From Bradyrhizobium sp. CB3481 (lineage in GTDB: Bacteria > Pseudomonadota > Alphaproteobacteria > Rhizobiales > Xanthobacteraceae): a DNA stretch of 64,000 bases. Under the pieces are notes generated by a model that ran no database searches, was not told where the DNA came from, and saw nothing but the letters and a program-made list of their open reading frames with translations. Position 1 is the first letter of the stretch; the number at the start of each line of letters is the position of its first letter. Location of the stretch: assembly GCF_029714305.1 (NCBI RefSeq), contig NZ_CP121647.1, positions 4,918,501 through 4,982,500 of the forward strand, given 5' to 3'. This document shows positions 28,774 through 38,293 of the stretch, piece by piece. Both the position numbers and the translations under genes were made by a program.

Positions 28774-30525
28774 TTATCCCTCGAACGCGTCGGCTGAGGC
28801 TTTTCCGGCGCGGGCGACCAGTCTGTCGTCGGGCGCGGGCAGCGCCTTGCCATTGTCGCGGAAGCGGTTGGTGATGGGATAGCGGCGGTCGCGGCCAAAG
28901 TTCTTTTCCGTCACCTTGACGCCCGGCGCTGCCTGCCGCCGCTTGTATTCGGCGATGTTGAGCAGCCGGTCGATCCGCGTCACCACGTCGGCCGGGAAAC
29001 CGGCGGCGATGATCGTGGCGAGCGGCTCCTCGCGCTCGACCAGCCGTTCGAGAATGCCGTCGAGCATCTCGTAAGCCGGCAGCGAATCCTGGTCGGTCTG
29101 GTTCTCGCGCAGTTCCGCGGTCGGTGGGCGGGTGATGATGTTGACCGGGATCACCTCGCCCGATGGCCCGAGCGCGCCGTCCGGCTTCCACTCGTTGCGC
29201 AGGCTGGAGAGGCGGAATACTTCGGTCTTGTAGATGTCCTTGATCGGATTGAAGCCGCCGTTCATGTCGCCGTAGATCGTGGCGTAGCCGACCGACATTT
29301 CCGACTTGTTGCCGGTCGTCACCACCATCGCGCCGGTCTTGTTGGAAATCGCCATCAGCAGCGTGCCTCGGGTGCGCGCCTGCAGATTTTCCTCGGTGAT
29401 GTCGCGTGGCAGGCCGGCGAACGGCCCGGCCAGAATCTTCTCGAAGCCGTTGACGGCGTCCGCGATCGGCAGCACCTCGTAGCGGATGCCCAGCGCTGTC
29501 GCGAGCTTGGCCGCATCCTCGAGCGAGACCTGAGCGGTAAAGCGGAATGGCAGCATCACGCCGCGCACTTGGTCGGCGCCGAGCGCATCCACCGCGATCG
29601 CCGCGCACAGCGCGGAATCGATGCCGCCGGAAACGCCGAGCAGGACGCCCGGGAAGCCGTTCTTGCGGACGTAGTCGCGCAGGCCGAGCACGCAGGCCGC
29701 GTAATCGGCCTTGTCACCCTCGATGAGCGGCATCACTGGTCCCGAACAGCGCCAGCCGTCAGTGCCCTTGGTCCAGCTCAGGGTCGTGGTGTGCTCCTCG
29801 AACGCGGGCAGTTGCGCCGCGACCGAAAAATCGGCGTTGAGCGCGAACGAGGCGCCGTCGAACACCAGCTCGTCCTGCCCGCCGATCTGGTTGAGATAGA
29901 CCAAAGGCAGGCCGCTTTCGGTGACACGGGCGACCGCAATCGACAGCCGCAGATCGTTCTTGTCGCGGGCGTAAGGCGAGCCGTTCGGCACGACGAGGAT
30001 TTCCGCGCCGGTCTCGGCGAGGCACTCGACGACGTTCTCGTATTCCTCTGATTCTTCGAGCCAGATGTCCTCGCAGATCGGGACGCCTACCCGGATGCCC
30101 TTGACCGTCACCGGCCCGGCGGCGGGGCCGCGGGCGAACAGCCGCTTCTCGTCGAACACGCCGTAGTTCGGCAGATTGGCCTTGAACCGAAGCGCGGCGA
30201 TGCGGCCCTGATCGAGCAGCGCGCAGGCGTTATAGAGCTTGCCGTCCTCGACCCAGGGCGTACCGATCAGGACGGCCGGCCCGCCCCCTGCGGTCTCGCG
30301 CGCCAGCTCTTCGACCGCCGCGCGGCAAGCGGCCTGGAAGGCAGGCTTGAGCACCAGATCTTCCGGCGGGTAGCCACAGATGAACAATTCCGGCAGCAGC
30401 AGCAGATCGGCGCCATCGGCCGCAGCCTTCGCGCGCGCGGCGCGCGCCTTGGCGGCATTTCCCGTGACGTCGCCGACCGTCGGGTTCAACTGCGCCAGCG
30501 TAATCTTGAAAGTTGGTTCGGTCAT
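28774..30525 (-). CDS. nadE: Glutamine-dependent NAD+ synthetase
   Basis: About 583 residues from MTEPTFKITLAQLNPTVGDV. The N-terminal nitrilase-like glutaminase domain (1-270) shows Glu46 in LPELFICGYPP, a Lys in FKANLPNYGVFDEKRLF and the catalytic Cys in GVPICEDIW. The C-terminal synthetase domain has the PP-loop GVSGGIDSAL and GNKSEMSVGYATIYGD. It amidates nicotinic acid adenine dinucleotide to NAD+. It follows dgkA and the class II DAHP synthase on the same strand, with a 45-base gap, so the three are probably co-transcribed. Confidence 0.96.
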   Translation of the reverse strand: MTEPTFKITLAQLNPTVGDVTGNAAKARAARAKAAADGADLLLLPELFICGYPPEDLVLKPAFQAACRAAVEELARETAGGGPAVLIGTPWVEDGKLYNACALLDQGRIAALRFKANLPNYGVFDEKRLFARGPAAGPVTVKGIRVGVPICEDIWLEESEEYENVVECLAETGAEILVVPNGSPYARDKNDLRLSIAVARVTESGLPLVYLNQIGGQDELVFDGASFALNADFSVAAQLPAFEEHTTTLSWTKGTDGWRCSGPVMPLIEGDKADYAACVLGLRDYVRKNGFPGVLLGVSGGIDSALCAAIAVDALGADQVRGVMLPFRFTAQVSLEDAAKLATALGIRYEVLPIADAVNGFEKILAGPFAGLPRDITEENLQARTRGTLLMAISNKTGAMVVTTGNKSEMSVGYATIYGDMNGGFNPIKDIYKTEVFRLSSLRNEWKPDGALGPSGEVIPVNIITRPPTAELRENQTDQDSLPAYEMLDGILERLVEREEPLATIIAAGFPADVVTRIDRLLNIAEYKRRQAAPGVKVTEKNFGRDRRYPITNRFRDNGKALPAPDDRLVARAGKASADAFEG

Positions 30526-30570
30526 GGGAGCGATGGTGCCCTGCATAAGAGCAAACCGCAATTGCTCGGT

Positions 30571-30924
30571 TCAAATTGCGCCTATGCGTTCGGCGAGGGC
30601 GAACAGCCAGAATGTACCGGCCATCAACAATGCGACGCCGACCGCCGCCGATCCCATGTCCTTGACCTGGCCGATCTTCGGATCGTGGTCCATGGTCAGG
30701 CGGTCGGCGAGCTTCTCGATCGCGGTGTTGAGCAGCTCGACCACCAGGACAAAGGCGACGGCCGCGACTAGTTCCACGCGGCGCATCATGGTCGCGCCGA
30801 CCAGCCAGGCCAGCGGCACTGACAGTAGCAGCGCGAACAGCTCCTCGCGGACGGCCTGCTCCGAACGGATCGCAAAGGCGAGGCCGTTACGCGTATTGAT
30901 GGTGGCCCGCCAAAGTCGCAGCAA
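30571..30924 (-). CDS. dgkA: Diacylglycerol kinase, DgkA type
   Basis: A 117-residue small membrane kinase with three helices. The active-site block VELLNTAIEKLADR and KDMGSAAVGVAL matches the DgkA family, whose Glu residues bind Mg-ATP. It phosphorylates diacylglycerol to phosphatidate (some homologues use undecaprenol). The start appears to be TTG, only one base after the DAHP synthase stop, so translation is probably coupled. The tight placement between aromatic amino acid and NAD synthesis genes is not a pathway relation I recognise. Confidence 0.93.
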   Translation of the reverse strand: MLRLWRATINTRNGLAFAIRSEQAVREELFALLLSVPLAWLVGATMMRRVELVAAVAFVLVVELLNTAIEKLADRLTMDHDPKIGQVKDMGSAAVGVALLMAGTFWLFALAERIGAI

Positions 30925-30925
30925 A

Positions 30926-32314
30926 TCAGAGTCCCGCTACGGCCGGCATCGGCTTTTCCTTGCCCGCGCGTTCCTGCTTGAGCAGTTCGGCGATCAGGAA
31001 AGCCATATCGATCGATTGTTCGGCATTGAGGCGGGGATCGCAGACCGTGTGATAGCGGTCGTTGAGATCCTCGTCGGTGATGGCGCGGGCGCCGCCGATG
31101 CATTCGGTAACGTCCTGCCCGGTCATCTCCAGATGCACGCCGCCGGCATGCGTCCCCTCCGCGGCATGGACCGCGAAGAACGACTTCACTTCCGCCAGCA
31201 CCCGGTCGAACGGCCGGGTCTTGTAGCCTGATGTCGAGGTGATGGTGTTGCCGTGCATGGGATCGCAGGACCAGACGACGACCCGCCCTTCCCGCTGCAC
31301 CGCGCGGATCAGGCCGGGCAGATGATCGGCGATCTTGTCGGAGCCGAAGCGGCCAATCAGCGTCAGCCGTCCCGGCTCGTTGTCGGGATTGAGGACGTCG
31401 ATCAGCTTCAAGAGCTCGTCCGGCTTCAGCGAGGGACCGCATTTCAGGCCGATCGGATTCTTGATGCCGCGGAAATACTCGACATGGCCGTGATCGAGCT
31501 GGCGGGTGCGGTCGCCGATCCAGATCATGTGTCCCGACGTCGCGTACCAGTCGCCGGTGGTGGAATCGACGCGGGTCAGCGCCTGCTCGTAGCCAAGCAG
31601 CAGCGCCTCATGGCTGGTGTAGAAATCGGTCGCGCGCAGCTCTGGGTGGCTTTCGAGGTCGAGGCCGCAGGCGCGCATGAAATTCAGCGCATCGGAAATG
31701 CGGTCGGCCAGCTCCTTGTAACGCCGCGACTGCGGGGAATCCTTGAGGAAGCCGAGCATCCACTGGTGCACGCTGCCGAGATTGGCAAAGCCGCCGGTCG
31801 CGAACGCGCGGAGCAGGTTGAGCGTCGCGGCCGATTGCCGGTACGCCATCATCTGGCGCTGCGGGTCGGGAATGCGCGCTTCCGGCGTGAAGGCGATGTC
31901 GTTGATGATGTCGCCGCGATAGCTCGGCAGTTCGACACCGTCAACCTTCTCGGTGTTCGACGAGCGCGGTTTTGCGAACTGACCGGCGATGCGGCCGACC
32001 TTCACCACTGGCAGCGCGCCGGCATAGGTCAGCACGACCGCCATCTGCAGCAACACGCGGAAGAAGTCGCGGATGTTGTTGGCGCCATGCTCGGCAAAGC
32101 TCTCGGCGCAATCGCCGCCTTGCAGCAGGAACGCCTCGCCCTTCGCCACCCGCGCCAGCGCCTTTTTCAGGTTGCGCGCCTCGCCGGCGAACACCAGCGG
32201 CGGGAACGTGGCGAGCTGCGCCTCGACGTCGGCCAATGCCTTGGCATCGGGATAATCGGGGACTTGGAGCACCGGCTTGGTGCGCCAGCTGTCGGGCGTC
32301 CACCGCTCGGACAT
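30926..32314 (-). CDS. 3-Deoxy-7-phosphoheptulonate synthase, class II
   Basis: About 462 residues from [11 protein letters not shown]; the ATG at 32314 has CAGGAG eight bases upstream, and longer upstream readings look non-coding. Class II (plant-like, AroA-II) DAHP synthase motifs are clear: [45 protein letters not shown] and [15 protein letters not shown], which hold the metal Cys, His and Glu ligands and phosphoenolpyruvate-binding Arg/Lys residues. The enzyme joins phosphoenolpyruvate and erythrose 4-phosphate to start the shikimate pathway. It heads the operon with dgkA and nadE. Confidence 0.96.
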   Translation of the reverse strand: MSERWTPDSWRTKPVLQVPDYPDAKALADVEAQLATFPPLVFAGEARNLKKALARVAKGEAFLLQGGDCAESFAEHGANNIRDFFRVLLQMAVVLTYAGALPVVKVGRIAGQFAKPRSSNTEKVDGVELPSYRGDIINDIAFTPEARIPDPQRQMMAYRQSAATLNLLRAFATGGFANLGSVHQWMLGFLKDSPQSRRYKELADRISDALNFMRACGLDLESHPELRATDFYTSHEALLLGYEQALTRVDSTTGDWYATSGHMIWIGDRTRQLDHGHVEYFRGIKNPIGLKCGPSLKPDELLKLIDVLNPDNEPGRLTLIGRFGSDKIADHLPGLIRAVQREGRVVVWSCDPMHGNTITSTSGYKTRPFDRVLAEVKSFFAVHAAEGTHAGGVHLEMTGQDVTECIGGARAITDEDLNDRYHTVCDPRLNAEQSIDMAFLIAELLKQERAGKEKPMPAVAGL

Positions 32315-32480
32315 GTCGTTAACTCCTGAGCAAAAACCGTAACTTATCGGAAGGGCCGCGTTATACACAGACCTTCGGCCAACCGCCAGTTGGATTTCAG
32401 GTAATCCTGACAAACCCTTGCAGTCAAAGCCGAATTCGCATTTGCTTGCGGACGCTCGCGGAAGCTGAGGAGGACAAGCA

Positions 32481-33386
32481 GTGACCGGGCCGGGGCTGGA
32501 CGACGTTTTTAGCGACGATATCACGCTGCCCGCGGCGGACGGATACCCCCTGGCCGCGACGCTGTTTCTGCCCCGCGGGGCCAAGCGCCACGCCATCCTG
32601 ATCAATTCGGCGACCGCCGTCCCCCGTAGATTGTACCGCGGCTTCGCCGGCTACCTCGCCAAGCGCGGCTGCGCGGTGCTGACCTACGACTACCGCGGCA
32701 CCGGCGACAGCCGGCAGCAGTCGCTGACCGGCACCCACCGGCCGAAATCGCTGGTCGGCTTCAAAGCCTCGATGTCGGACTGGGCGGCACAGGACATCAC
32801 GGCAGCCGTCGCCTGGATGCGCGAGCGCTACAAGACGCTGCCGTTCGCCTATGTCGGGCACTCCTTCGGCGGCCAGGCGCTCGGCCTGTTGCCGAACAAT
32901 TCGAAAATCGAGCGCGCGCTTCTGATTGCGGCGCAGGCCGGCTACTGGAAACTGATGACGGCGCCGGAGCGCTACCGCGTCTATGCCCTCTTGAACTTTG
33001 TCGGCCGTCCCCTCACCCGCATACTCGGCTACATGCCGGGCAAGGCCGGCCTCGGCATGGACCTGCCGAAGGATGCGTTCCTGCAATGGGCCCGCTGGGT
33101 GATGAGCCCGCGCTATCTGTTCGACGATTCCGGGCTCGATACCTTGCAGAATTTTCCGAAGTACCGGGGCGCGTTGCGCGCGCTCTGCATGGCCGACGCC
33201 CCCTGGGCGACGCGGCCCGCGGTCGAACTCCTGTGCGCGGGATTCACATCGATCACGCCGGAGATCATCACGGTGACGCCGGCAGAGGCCGGTGCCGCGA
33301 GGATCGGACATATGGGATTTTTCAGGCCCGAGCACCGCGACACACTGTGGCGCGGCGCGGCGGAGTGGCTTGAAGCGGAGAAATAG
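32481..33386 (+). CDS. Alpha/beta hydrolase
   Basis: A 301-residue alpha/beta hydrolase with the nucleophile elbow GHSFGG (Ser at about 131), the oxyanion region [28 protein letters not shown], and a late His in ARIGHMGFF. The lid region (about 150-230) is helical. Relatives are annotated as alpha/beta hydrolases similar to serine aminopeptidase S33 or UCP037442 proteins; the substrate is unknown. The start is GTG, preceded by GAGGAGG. It is divergent from the DAHP synthase gene and convergent with the secreted peptidase-like gene across a hairpin repeat. Confidence 0.87.
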   Translation: MTGPGLDDVFSDDITLPAADGYPLAATLFLPRGAKRHAILINSATAVPRRLYRGFAGYLAKRGCAVLTYDYRGTGDSRQQSLTGTHRPKSLVGFKASMSDWAAQDITAAVAWMRERYKTLPFAYVGHSFGGQALGLLPNNSKIERALLIAAQAGYWKLMTAPERYRVYALLNFVGRPLTRILGYMPGKAGLGMDLPKDAFLQWARWVMSPRYLFDDSGLDTLQNFPKYRGALRALCMADAPWATRPAVELLCAGFTSITPEIITVTPAEAGAARIGHMGFFRPEHRDTLWRGAAEWLEAEK

Positions 33387-33396
33387 ATTCGCTGCC

Positions 33397-33449
33397 GTCA
33401 TTGCGAGCCACCGGGTCGCGCGAATGCGCGCTCGATGACTCGCAATGAC
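33397..33449. repeat. Inverted repeat of the GTCATTGCGAG family (short form)
   Basis: GTCATTGCGAG at 33397-33407 pairs with CTCGCAATGAC at 33439-33449, with extra GC-rich pairing inside (CGCGCGAATGCGCG). It separates two convergent genes and could terminate or stabilise both transcripts. The core word is the same as in the longer repeat at 9879-9954. Confidence 0.85.
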
Positions 33450-33457
33450 AGTATTTG

Positions 33458-33814
33458 CTAAACCCTCCTGAACGCTATCGCACCGGCGAGCGAGCGCGGG
33501 CGTGTGCGGACCGCGCCGCCATCGTTGCCGCTGTGAACGATCCACTGGCCATCGGGCGTTTGCCCCGTGATGATTCCGACATGATGGCGCCAGACAACGA
33601 CGACGCCAATGCCGGGGCCGCCGGCGTTCATGCCTTCACCGGCCCACGAGCGCGCCAGCGCCAGACGCCGATCAGGTTTGCCGAGATATTTGCTTAGGTA
33701 GCTTCCGCACCAGGCGTGTGCCCGATGGCCGTGATGCCGATGATGGGGACGGGCCTCGGCCTGAACGGAGAACACGAGCAGAACCGTCGACGCGACAGCG
33801 AGGGGTTTTAGCAT
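33458..33814 (-). CDS. Small secreted Cys/His peptidase-like protein
   Basis: About 118 residues from MLKPLAVASTVLLVFSVQAEA, which is a signal peptide; GTGGAG upstream supports this ATG. The mature start is His-rich (RPHHRHHGHRAHAW), then WCGSYLSKYLGK, a strand-rich VVVWRHHVGIITG and WIVHSGNDG. A Cys in WCG, a His in HHVGI and a following polar residue resemble the Cys-His-Asn arrangement of NlpC/P60- or CHAP-like cell-wall peptidases (TIGR02594-like), so it may cut peptidoglycan peptides in the periplasm. The catalytic assignment is by pattern and uncertain. Confidence 0.65.
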   Translation of the reverse strand: MLKPLAVASTVLLVFSVQAEARPHHRHHGHRAHAWCGSYLSKYLGKPDRRLALARSWAGEGMNAGGPGIGVVVVWRHHVGIITGQTPDGQWIVHSGNDGGAVRTRPRSLAGAIAFRRV

Positions 33815-34069
33815 GAATACTCCACAGATGGCTGGGGGGATGGCAGGTACAAACCCCGCCCCAACAACGTTCCCGACCGATTGTTCCCGCATGGCTGCCA
33901 TTTTCGTTACAGTGAACACCCTCGGTACGAATCAATCTTTGGCGTGCTTTGCCGGCATTGGTCACATCGCGCGCGTTCGGCTCGCAGGCGTTGCTGCGAA
34001 ACGTTTCAAGCCCTTGCTGAAACCAGTTTCTGTTTGCCGAATTAGCCAACAAACCATCAGAGGCCTTCG

Positions 34070-34660
34070 ATGCAAGCCATCAGCGACGCGGCGCATCTGT
34101 GCATCGATATGCAAAACATCTTCGCCAAGGGCGGCGTATGGGAAACGCCATGGATGGAGCGTGTGCTGCCGGTGATCTCGGATATCTGCGCGCGCTATCG
34201 CGAACGGACAGTGTTCACGCGCTTCGTCACGCCGGAAAAACCCGAGGACCGGCGCGGCCAGTGGCAGGTCTATTTCACCAAATGGCAGCGTGCGACGCGC
34301 GGCAGTCTTCCGCCGGACGCGCTCGACCTGGTGCCGGAGCTTGCGCGCTACACGCCGCCGGCGCTGGTGGTCGACAAGCCCGCCTATTCGGCCTTCTTCG
34401 GCTCGAGGCTTGGCCATCTCCTGGTTGAGCGGCATGTCGGAACGGTGATCGTGTCGGGCGCGGAAACCGACGTATGCGTACTCTCGACCGCGCTTAGCGC
34501 CGTCGATCTCGGCTTCCGCGTCGTCATCGTTCAGGACGCGCTGTGCAGCTCCTCCGACACCGGCCACGATGCGCTGATGACGATGTACCGGACGCGGTTC
34601 AACGCGCAGATCGACCTGATCAGCGCCGCAGAACTGTTCGAACTCTGGCGTCCGGATTAG
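34070..34660 (+). CDS. Isochorismatase-like cysteine hydrolase
   Basis: A 196-residue isochorismatase-fold protein with Asp13 in LCIDMQN, a Lys in VVDKPAYSAFFGS (about 103) and the nucleophile Cys in AETDVCVLSTA (about 138). These form the Asp-Lys-Cys triad of nicotinamidase and N-carbamoylsarcosine amidase-type hydrolases. The substrate is not predictable. It is followed on the same strand by a flavodoxin-fold gene, with a 65-base gap. Confidence 0.87.
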   Translation: MQAISDAAHLCIDMQNIFAKGGVWETPWMERVLPVISDICARYRERTVFTRFVTPEKPEDRRGQWQVYFTKWQRATRGSLPPDALDLVPELARYTPPALVVDKPAYSAFFGSRLGHLLVERHVGTVIVSGAETDVCVLSTALSAVDLGFRVVIVQDALCSSSDTGHDALMTMYRTRFNAQIDLISAAELFELWRPD

Positions 34661-34725
34661 CGCCTGCTGGAACCGCCGCTCCCGCTCCGGAGTTGCCCTC
34701 AAACCCATCACGCGAGGATCGATCC

Positions 34726-35802
34726 ATGGCGGCGCCGGATATTCGCAAGGAAATGCCGCCCGTCAAACTGCCGCGCGAGGAATTCGAAAAGCGCTATCGC
34801 AGCCGGTTTGTCGATCCGGCTTTCCAGCCGTTGCAACGCGAACTCGATGCCATCGTCGCGGCCGCATGGGACGCCTACAGCCATTCGCGCAAAGCCCCCC
34901 ATACACGCAAGGCGGGGCCAGGCTTTGCCGATCCTGAATATGAAATCTCGGTCGACTGGCTCGCCGCGCGCCAGGCCATTCTCGAGGCCCAGCGGCGCCA
35001 CGACGATATGGCAGCAGTGCCGCGCATTCTCATCATCAACGGCTCGGCGCGTAGCGAGCACACCTGCCCCGGCGAATCGTCGAAGACGTGGCGGCTGGCC
35101 AAGCTCACCGAGCCGATATTTGCCGGGATGGGATTTGCCGTCGACATTCTCGACCTGTCGCGGCTGACGTCGGAGTTCGGCCGGCAGATTCATCCCTGCA
35201 AGTCCTGCGTCGCTACCGCGATGCCGCTCTGCCACTGGCCCTGCAGCTGTTATCCGAACTATTCGCTTAATCAGACCGACGACTGGATGAACGAGATCTA
35301 TCCGCTATGGGTCGCGGCCCATGGCATCCTGATCGTGGCGCCGGTCAACTGGTACCACGCCCCGACCCCGCTGAAGGCGATGATGGACCGCCTGGTCTGC
35401 GCCGACGGCGGCAATCCCGATCCGACCTCAACCCACGGCAAGCACGCTGACCAGGCCAAGGCGCTCGAGCTGAAGGGATGGCCCTACCCGCGGCATCTGG
35501 CGGGACGGCATTTTGGCCTCGTCGTGCACGGCGACAGCGCCGGCGCCGAAATGCTGCGCCGCTCGCTGTCGGACTGGCTGACCGACATGGCCCTGATCTC
35601 CGCCGGCCGCACCGCGGAAGCCGAAGGCTATGTCGGCTACATGGAGCCCTATGCCACCTCGCACGAGGCGCTGGATGAAGATCGCGAATTCCAGGAGGAA
35701 GTGCGCAACGCCGCCCGCGCGCTCGGCAACGCGGTGAAACTCGCGCGCGCGGGGAAGTTCGAAAATCCTGCGGCGGGACTTGTGCAGCCCGATCCGAAAT
35801 GA
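34726..35802 (+). CDS. Flavodoxin-fold NAD(P)H-dependent FMN reductase-like protein
   Basis: About 358 residues from MAAPDIRKEMPPVK; GAGGA stands upstream of the ATG. After an N-terminal helical extension of about 95 residues, a flavodoxin-like domain starts with RILIINGSARSEHTCPG, where the loop binds the flavin phosphate. It continues with HPCKSCVATAMPLCHWPCSC (Cys-rich) and ILIVAPVNWYHAPTPLKAMMDRL, the NADPH-dependent FMN reductase signature. The unusual run of cysteines (five within 20 residues) may bind an iron-sulfur cluster, as in iron-sulfur flavoproteins; this is inference. Downstream of an isochorismatase-like gene. Confidence 0.82.
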   Translation: MAAPDIRKEMPPVKLPREEFEKRYRSRFVDPAFQPLQRELDAIVAAAWDAYSHSRKAPHTRKAGPGFADPEYEISVDWLAARQAILEAQRRHDDMAAVPRILIINGSARSEHTCPGESSKTWRLAKLTEPIFAGMGFAVDILDLSRLTSEFGRQIHPCKSCVATAMPLCHWPCSCYPNYSLNQTDDWMNEIYPLWVAAHGILIVAPVNWYHAPTPLKAMMDRLVCADGGNPDPTSTHGKHADQAKALELKGWPYPRHLAGRHFGLVVHGDSAGAEMLRRSLSDWLTDMALISAGRTAEAEGYVGYMEPYATSHEALDEDREFQEEVRNAARALGNAVKLARAGKFENPAAGLVQPDPK

Positions 35803-35804
35803 CT

Positions 35805-35895
35805 GCGTAGGGTGGGTTAGGCGAAGCCGTAACCCACCGTTCCTTCCGCGCGGAAACAAAGATGGTGGGTTACGCTACGCTAACCCACCCTACGC
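35805..35895. repeat. Inverted repeat of the GCGTAGGGTGGGTTAG family
   Basis: Arms at 35805-35838 and 35864-35895 begin GCGTAGGGTGGGTTAG and end with its complement, separated by about 25 bases. It lies between the convergent flavodoxin-fold and hydroxybutyryl-CoA dehydrogenase genes, starting two bases after the first stop. Confidence 0.9.
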
Positions 35896-35903
35896 AACAA
35901 CGC

Positions 35904-36755
35904 TCATTTCCCGTAGTTGTAAAACCCCTGCCCGGTCTTGCGGCCGAGATGGCCGGCGGCGACCATTTCCTTGAGCAGCGGCGCGGGACGGTATTTCGGA
36001 TCGTTGAAACCTTCGTAGAAGACTTCCATCACCGACAGCATCGTATCGAGGCCGATCATGTCGGCGAGCGCGAGCGGGCCGATCGGGTGGTTGCAGCCGA
36101 GCTTCATGCCGGCGTCAAGGTCCTCGGCGGTGGCAATACCTTCCTGCAGCGCGAAGATCGCCTCGTTGATCATCGGGCACAGGATGCGGTTGACCGCAAA
36201 GCCCGGGCTGTTCTTCGCCGTGATCGCGACCTTGCCGACCCGCTTGGCAAAGGCTTCCGCCTTGGCGTGGGTGTCGTCGGACGTCTGCAGGCCGCGGATC
36301 AGTTCGAGCAACGCCATCAGCGGCACCGGGTTGAAGAAGTGCATGCCGATGAAGCGGTCCGGACGGTCGGTCGCGGCGGCGAGTTTTGTAATCGAGATCG
36401 ACGAGGTATTGGTCGCGAGCAGCGCCTGCGGCCGCAGTTTTGTACAGAGGTCCTTCAGGATCTTGACCTTCAGCTCCTCGTTCTCGGTCGCGGCCTCGAT
36501 GACGAGATCGCAGGTGGCAAGCTTCGCAGTGTCCGTGGTGGTGGTGATGCGCGCAATCGCGGCCTGCCGGTCGGCGTCGGTCATCTTCTGCTTGTTGACG
36601 AGGCGCTCGAGGCTGCTGGACACGACCGACATGCCCCGCGCCAGCGCGGCATCGGCGATATCGGTCATGACGACCGGAAGTCCGGCGGCGGCACACACCT
36701 GCGCAATGCCGTTGCCCATCGTGCCCGCGCCGATAATGCCGATCTGCTCAATCAT
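35904..36755 (-). CDS. hbdA: 3-Hydroxybutyryl-CoA dehydrogenase
   Basis: A 283-residue NAD-dependent 3-hydroxyacyl-CoA dehydrogenase with GIIGAGTMGNGIAQV at the N-terminus, ATNTSSISI, FIGMHFFNPVPLM (catalytic His) and SPGFAVNRIL, ending GRKTGQGFYNYGK. The length and lack of a hydratase domain fit the single-domain HbdA/PaaH group, which oxidises (S)-3-hydroxybutyryl-CoA. It may serve polyhydroxybutyrate or fatty acid turnover. It lies between two inverted repeats, so it is likely a single transcription unit. Confidence 0.95.
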   Translation of the reverse strand: MIEQIGIIGAGTMGNGIAQVCAAAGLPVVMTDIADAALARGMSVVSSSLERLVNKQKMTDADRQAAIARITTTTDTAKLATCDLVIEAATENEELKVKILKDLCTKLRPQALLATNTSSISITKLAAATDRPDRFIGMHFFNPVPLMALLELIRGLQTSDDTHAKAEAFAKRVGKVAITAKNSPGFAVNRILCPMINEAIFALQEGIATAEDLDAGMKLGCNHPIGPLALADMIGLDTMLSVMEVFYEGFNDPKYRPAPLLKEMVAAGHLGRKTGQGFYNYGK

Positions 36756-36797
36756 TGTTTGTCTGCCTCTGTTCTTAAGTAATGGGTCACGTCAGCC

Positions 36798-36883
36798 TGT
36801 AGGATGGGTGGAGCGAAGCGATACCCATCATCTTCTCCGCGAAAGGAAATGATGGGTTTCGCTTCGCTCTACCCATCCTACGA
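36798..36883. repeat. Inverted repeat of the TGTAGGATGGGT family
   Basis: Arms at 36798-36831 and 36849-36883, with core words TGTAGGATGGGT, GAGCGAAGCGA and CCCATCAT, flank an 18-base loop. It lies just after the gor stop and before the hbdA start. Confidence 0.9.
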
Positions 36884-36888
36884 CCTGC

Positions 36889-38274
36889 TTACTCCGCCGC
36901 CTCGCGCACATATCGTGCCGTCGGCGTTCGCATCGTCACCAGCTCTTCCGCGGCCGTCGGATGCAGTGCAATCGTCGCATCGAAATCGGCCTTGGTCGCC
37001 TTCATCTTCACCGCGATCGCCACCGCCTGGACGATTTCGGCGGCGGTGTCGCCGACGATGTGGCAGCCGAGCACGCGGTCGCTCGCGCCGTCGACGACAA
37101 GCTTCATCAGCACGCGGGTATCGCGGCCGGACATCGTCGCCTTGATGGGGCGGAAATCTGCCTTGTAGATATCGACATGGTCGAACTGCGCACGCGCCTG
37201 CGCCTCGGTCAGCCCTACGGTGCCGACTTCGGGCTGCGAGAACACGGCGGTCGGAATGGTGGAGTGATCGACCTGCACCGGGCGCTTGCCGAACACGGTG
37301 TCGGCGAAGGCGTGGCCCTCGCGGATCGCGACCGGCGTCAGGTTGAGGCGGTGGGTGACGTCGCCGATCGCGTAGATATTGTCGACCGAGGTCTTCGACC
37401 ATTCGTCGACGGCGATGCCGCCATTCGCCGGGTTGATGGCGACGCCGGCCTTCTCGAGCCCGAGATTGGCAACGTTCGGATGCCGCCCGATCGCGAACAT
37501 CACCTTCTCCGAGGCAATGCTCGAGCCGCTCGACAAATGCGTCGTGAACTCGTTGCCGTACCGGTCCACCTTCTCGATGGTGCAGCCGGTGATGATGGTA
37601 ATGCCCTGCTTCTCCATCTCGGCGCGGACGTGCTTGCGGACGTCCTCGTCGAAACCACGCAAGATATTGTCGCCGCGATAGATCACGGTGACGTCGGAGC
37701 CGAAGCCGGCAAAGATGCCGGCGAATTCCAGCGCGATATAACCGCCGCCCTGGATCACGATGCGCTTCGGCAGTTCGGTGAGATGAAACGCCTCGTTGGA
37801 GGAAATCACATGCTCGATGCCGGGGATCTCGCGGCCGTGGTTGGGCGCGCCGCCGGTCGCGATCAGGATGTATTTCGCGGTGACCTTTTCGCCGGTCATC
37901 AGGCGCAGGGTGTGCGCGTCTTCCAGCACCGCGCGGGTCTTCGCGATGCGCGCGCCCGATTTCTCGACATTGGCGGCGTAGATGCCCTCGAGGCGGGCGA
38001 TCTCCTTGTCCTTGTTGGCGACCAGCGTCGTCCAATCAAACGAGACATCTGATATGGTCCAGCCGAAGCCGGCGGCATCGGCGATCTCGTGGCGGACGTG
38101 GGAGCCGAGCACGAACAGCTTTTTCGGTACGCAGCCGCGGATTACGCAGGTGCCGCCCATCCGGTATTCTTCGGCAACCATGACCTTGGCGCCGTAGCCG
38201 GCGGCGATGCGGGCGGCGCGTACGCCGCCCGAACCACCGCCGATGACGAACAGATCGACGTCGAACTCAGCCAT
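36889..38274 (-). CDS. gor: Glutathione-disulfide reductase
   Basis: A 461-residue flavoprotein with the FAD motif GGGSGGVRAARIAA, redox-active C43-VIRG-C48 in GTCVIRGCVPKK, a second nucleotide-binding motif QGGGYIALEFAG, IYAIGDVTH and the C-terminal HPTAAEE that provides the active-site His-Glu pair of the partner subunit. It reduces oxidised glutathione with NADPH in the cytoplasm. The NADPH-binding strand reads DVTVIYRGD, which has one basic residue as expected for NADPH use. It stands between two palindromic repeats and is likely monocistronic. Confidence 0.96.
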   Translation of the reverse strand: MAEFDVDLFVIGGGSGGVRAARIAAGYGAKVMVAEEYRMGGTCVIRGCVPKKLFVLGSHVRHEIADAAGFGWTISDVSFDWTTLVANKDKEIARLEGIYAANVEKSGARIAKTRAVLEDAHTLRLMTGEKVTAKYILIATGGAPNHGREIPGIEHVISSNEAFHLTELPKRIVIQGGGYIALEFAGIFAGFGSDVTVIYRGDNILRGFDEDVRKHVRAEMEKQGITIITGCTIEKVDRYGNEFTTHLSSGSSIASEKVMFAIGRHPNVANLGLEKAGVAINPANGGIAVDEWSKTSVDNIYAIGDVTHRLNLTPVAIREGHAFADTVFGKRPVQVDHSTIPTAVFSQPEVGTVGLTEAQARAQFDHVDIYKADFRPIKATMSGRDTRVLMKLVVDGASDRVLGCHIVGDTAAEIVQAVAIAVKMKATKADFDATIALHPTAAEELVTMRTPTARYVREAAE

Positions 38275-38293
38275 GGCCAGCCTCAGTTTCCGC

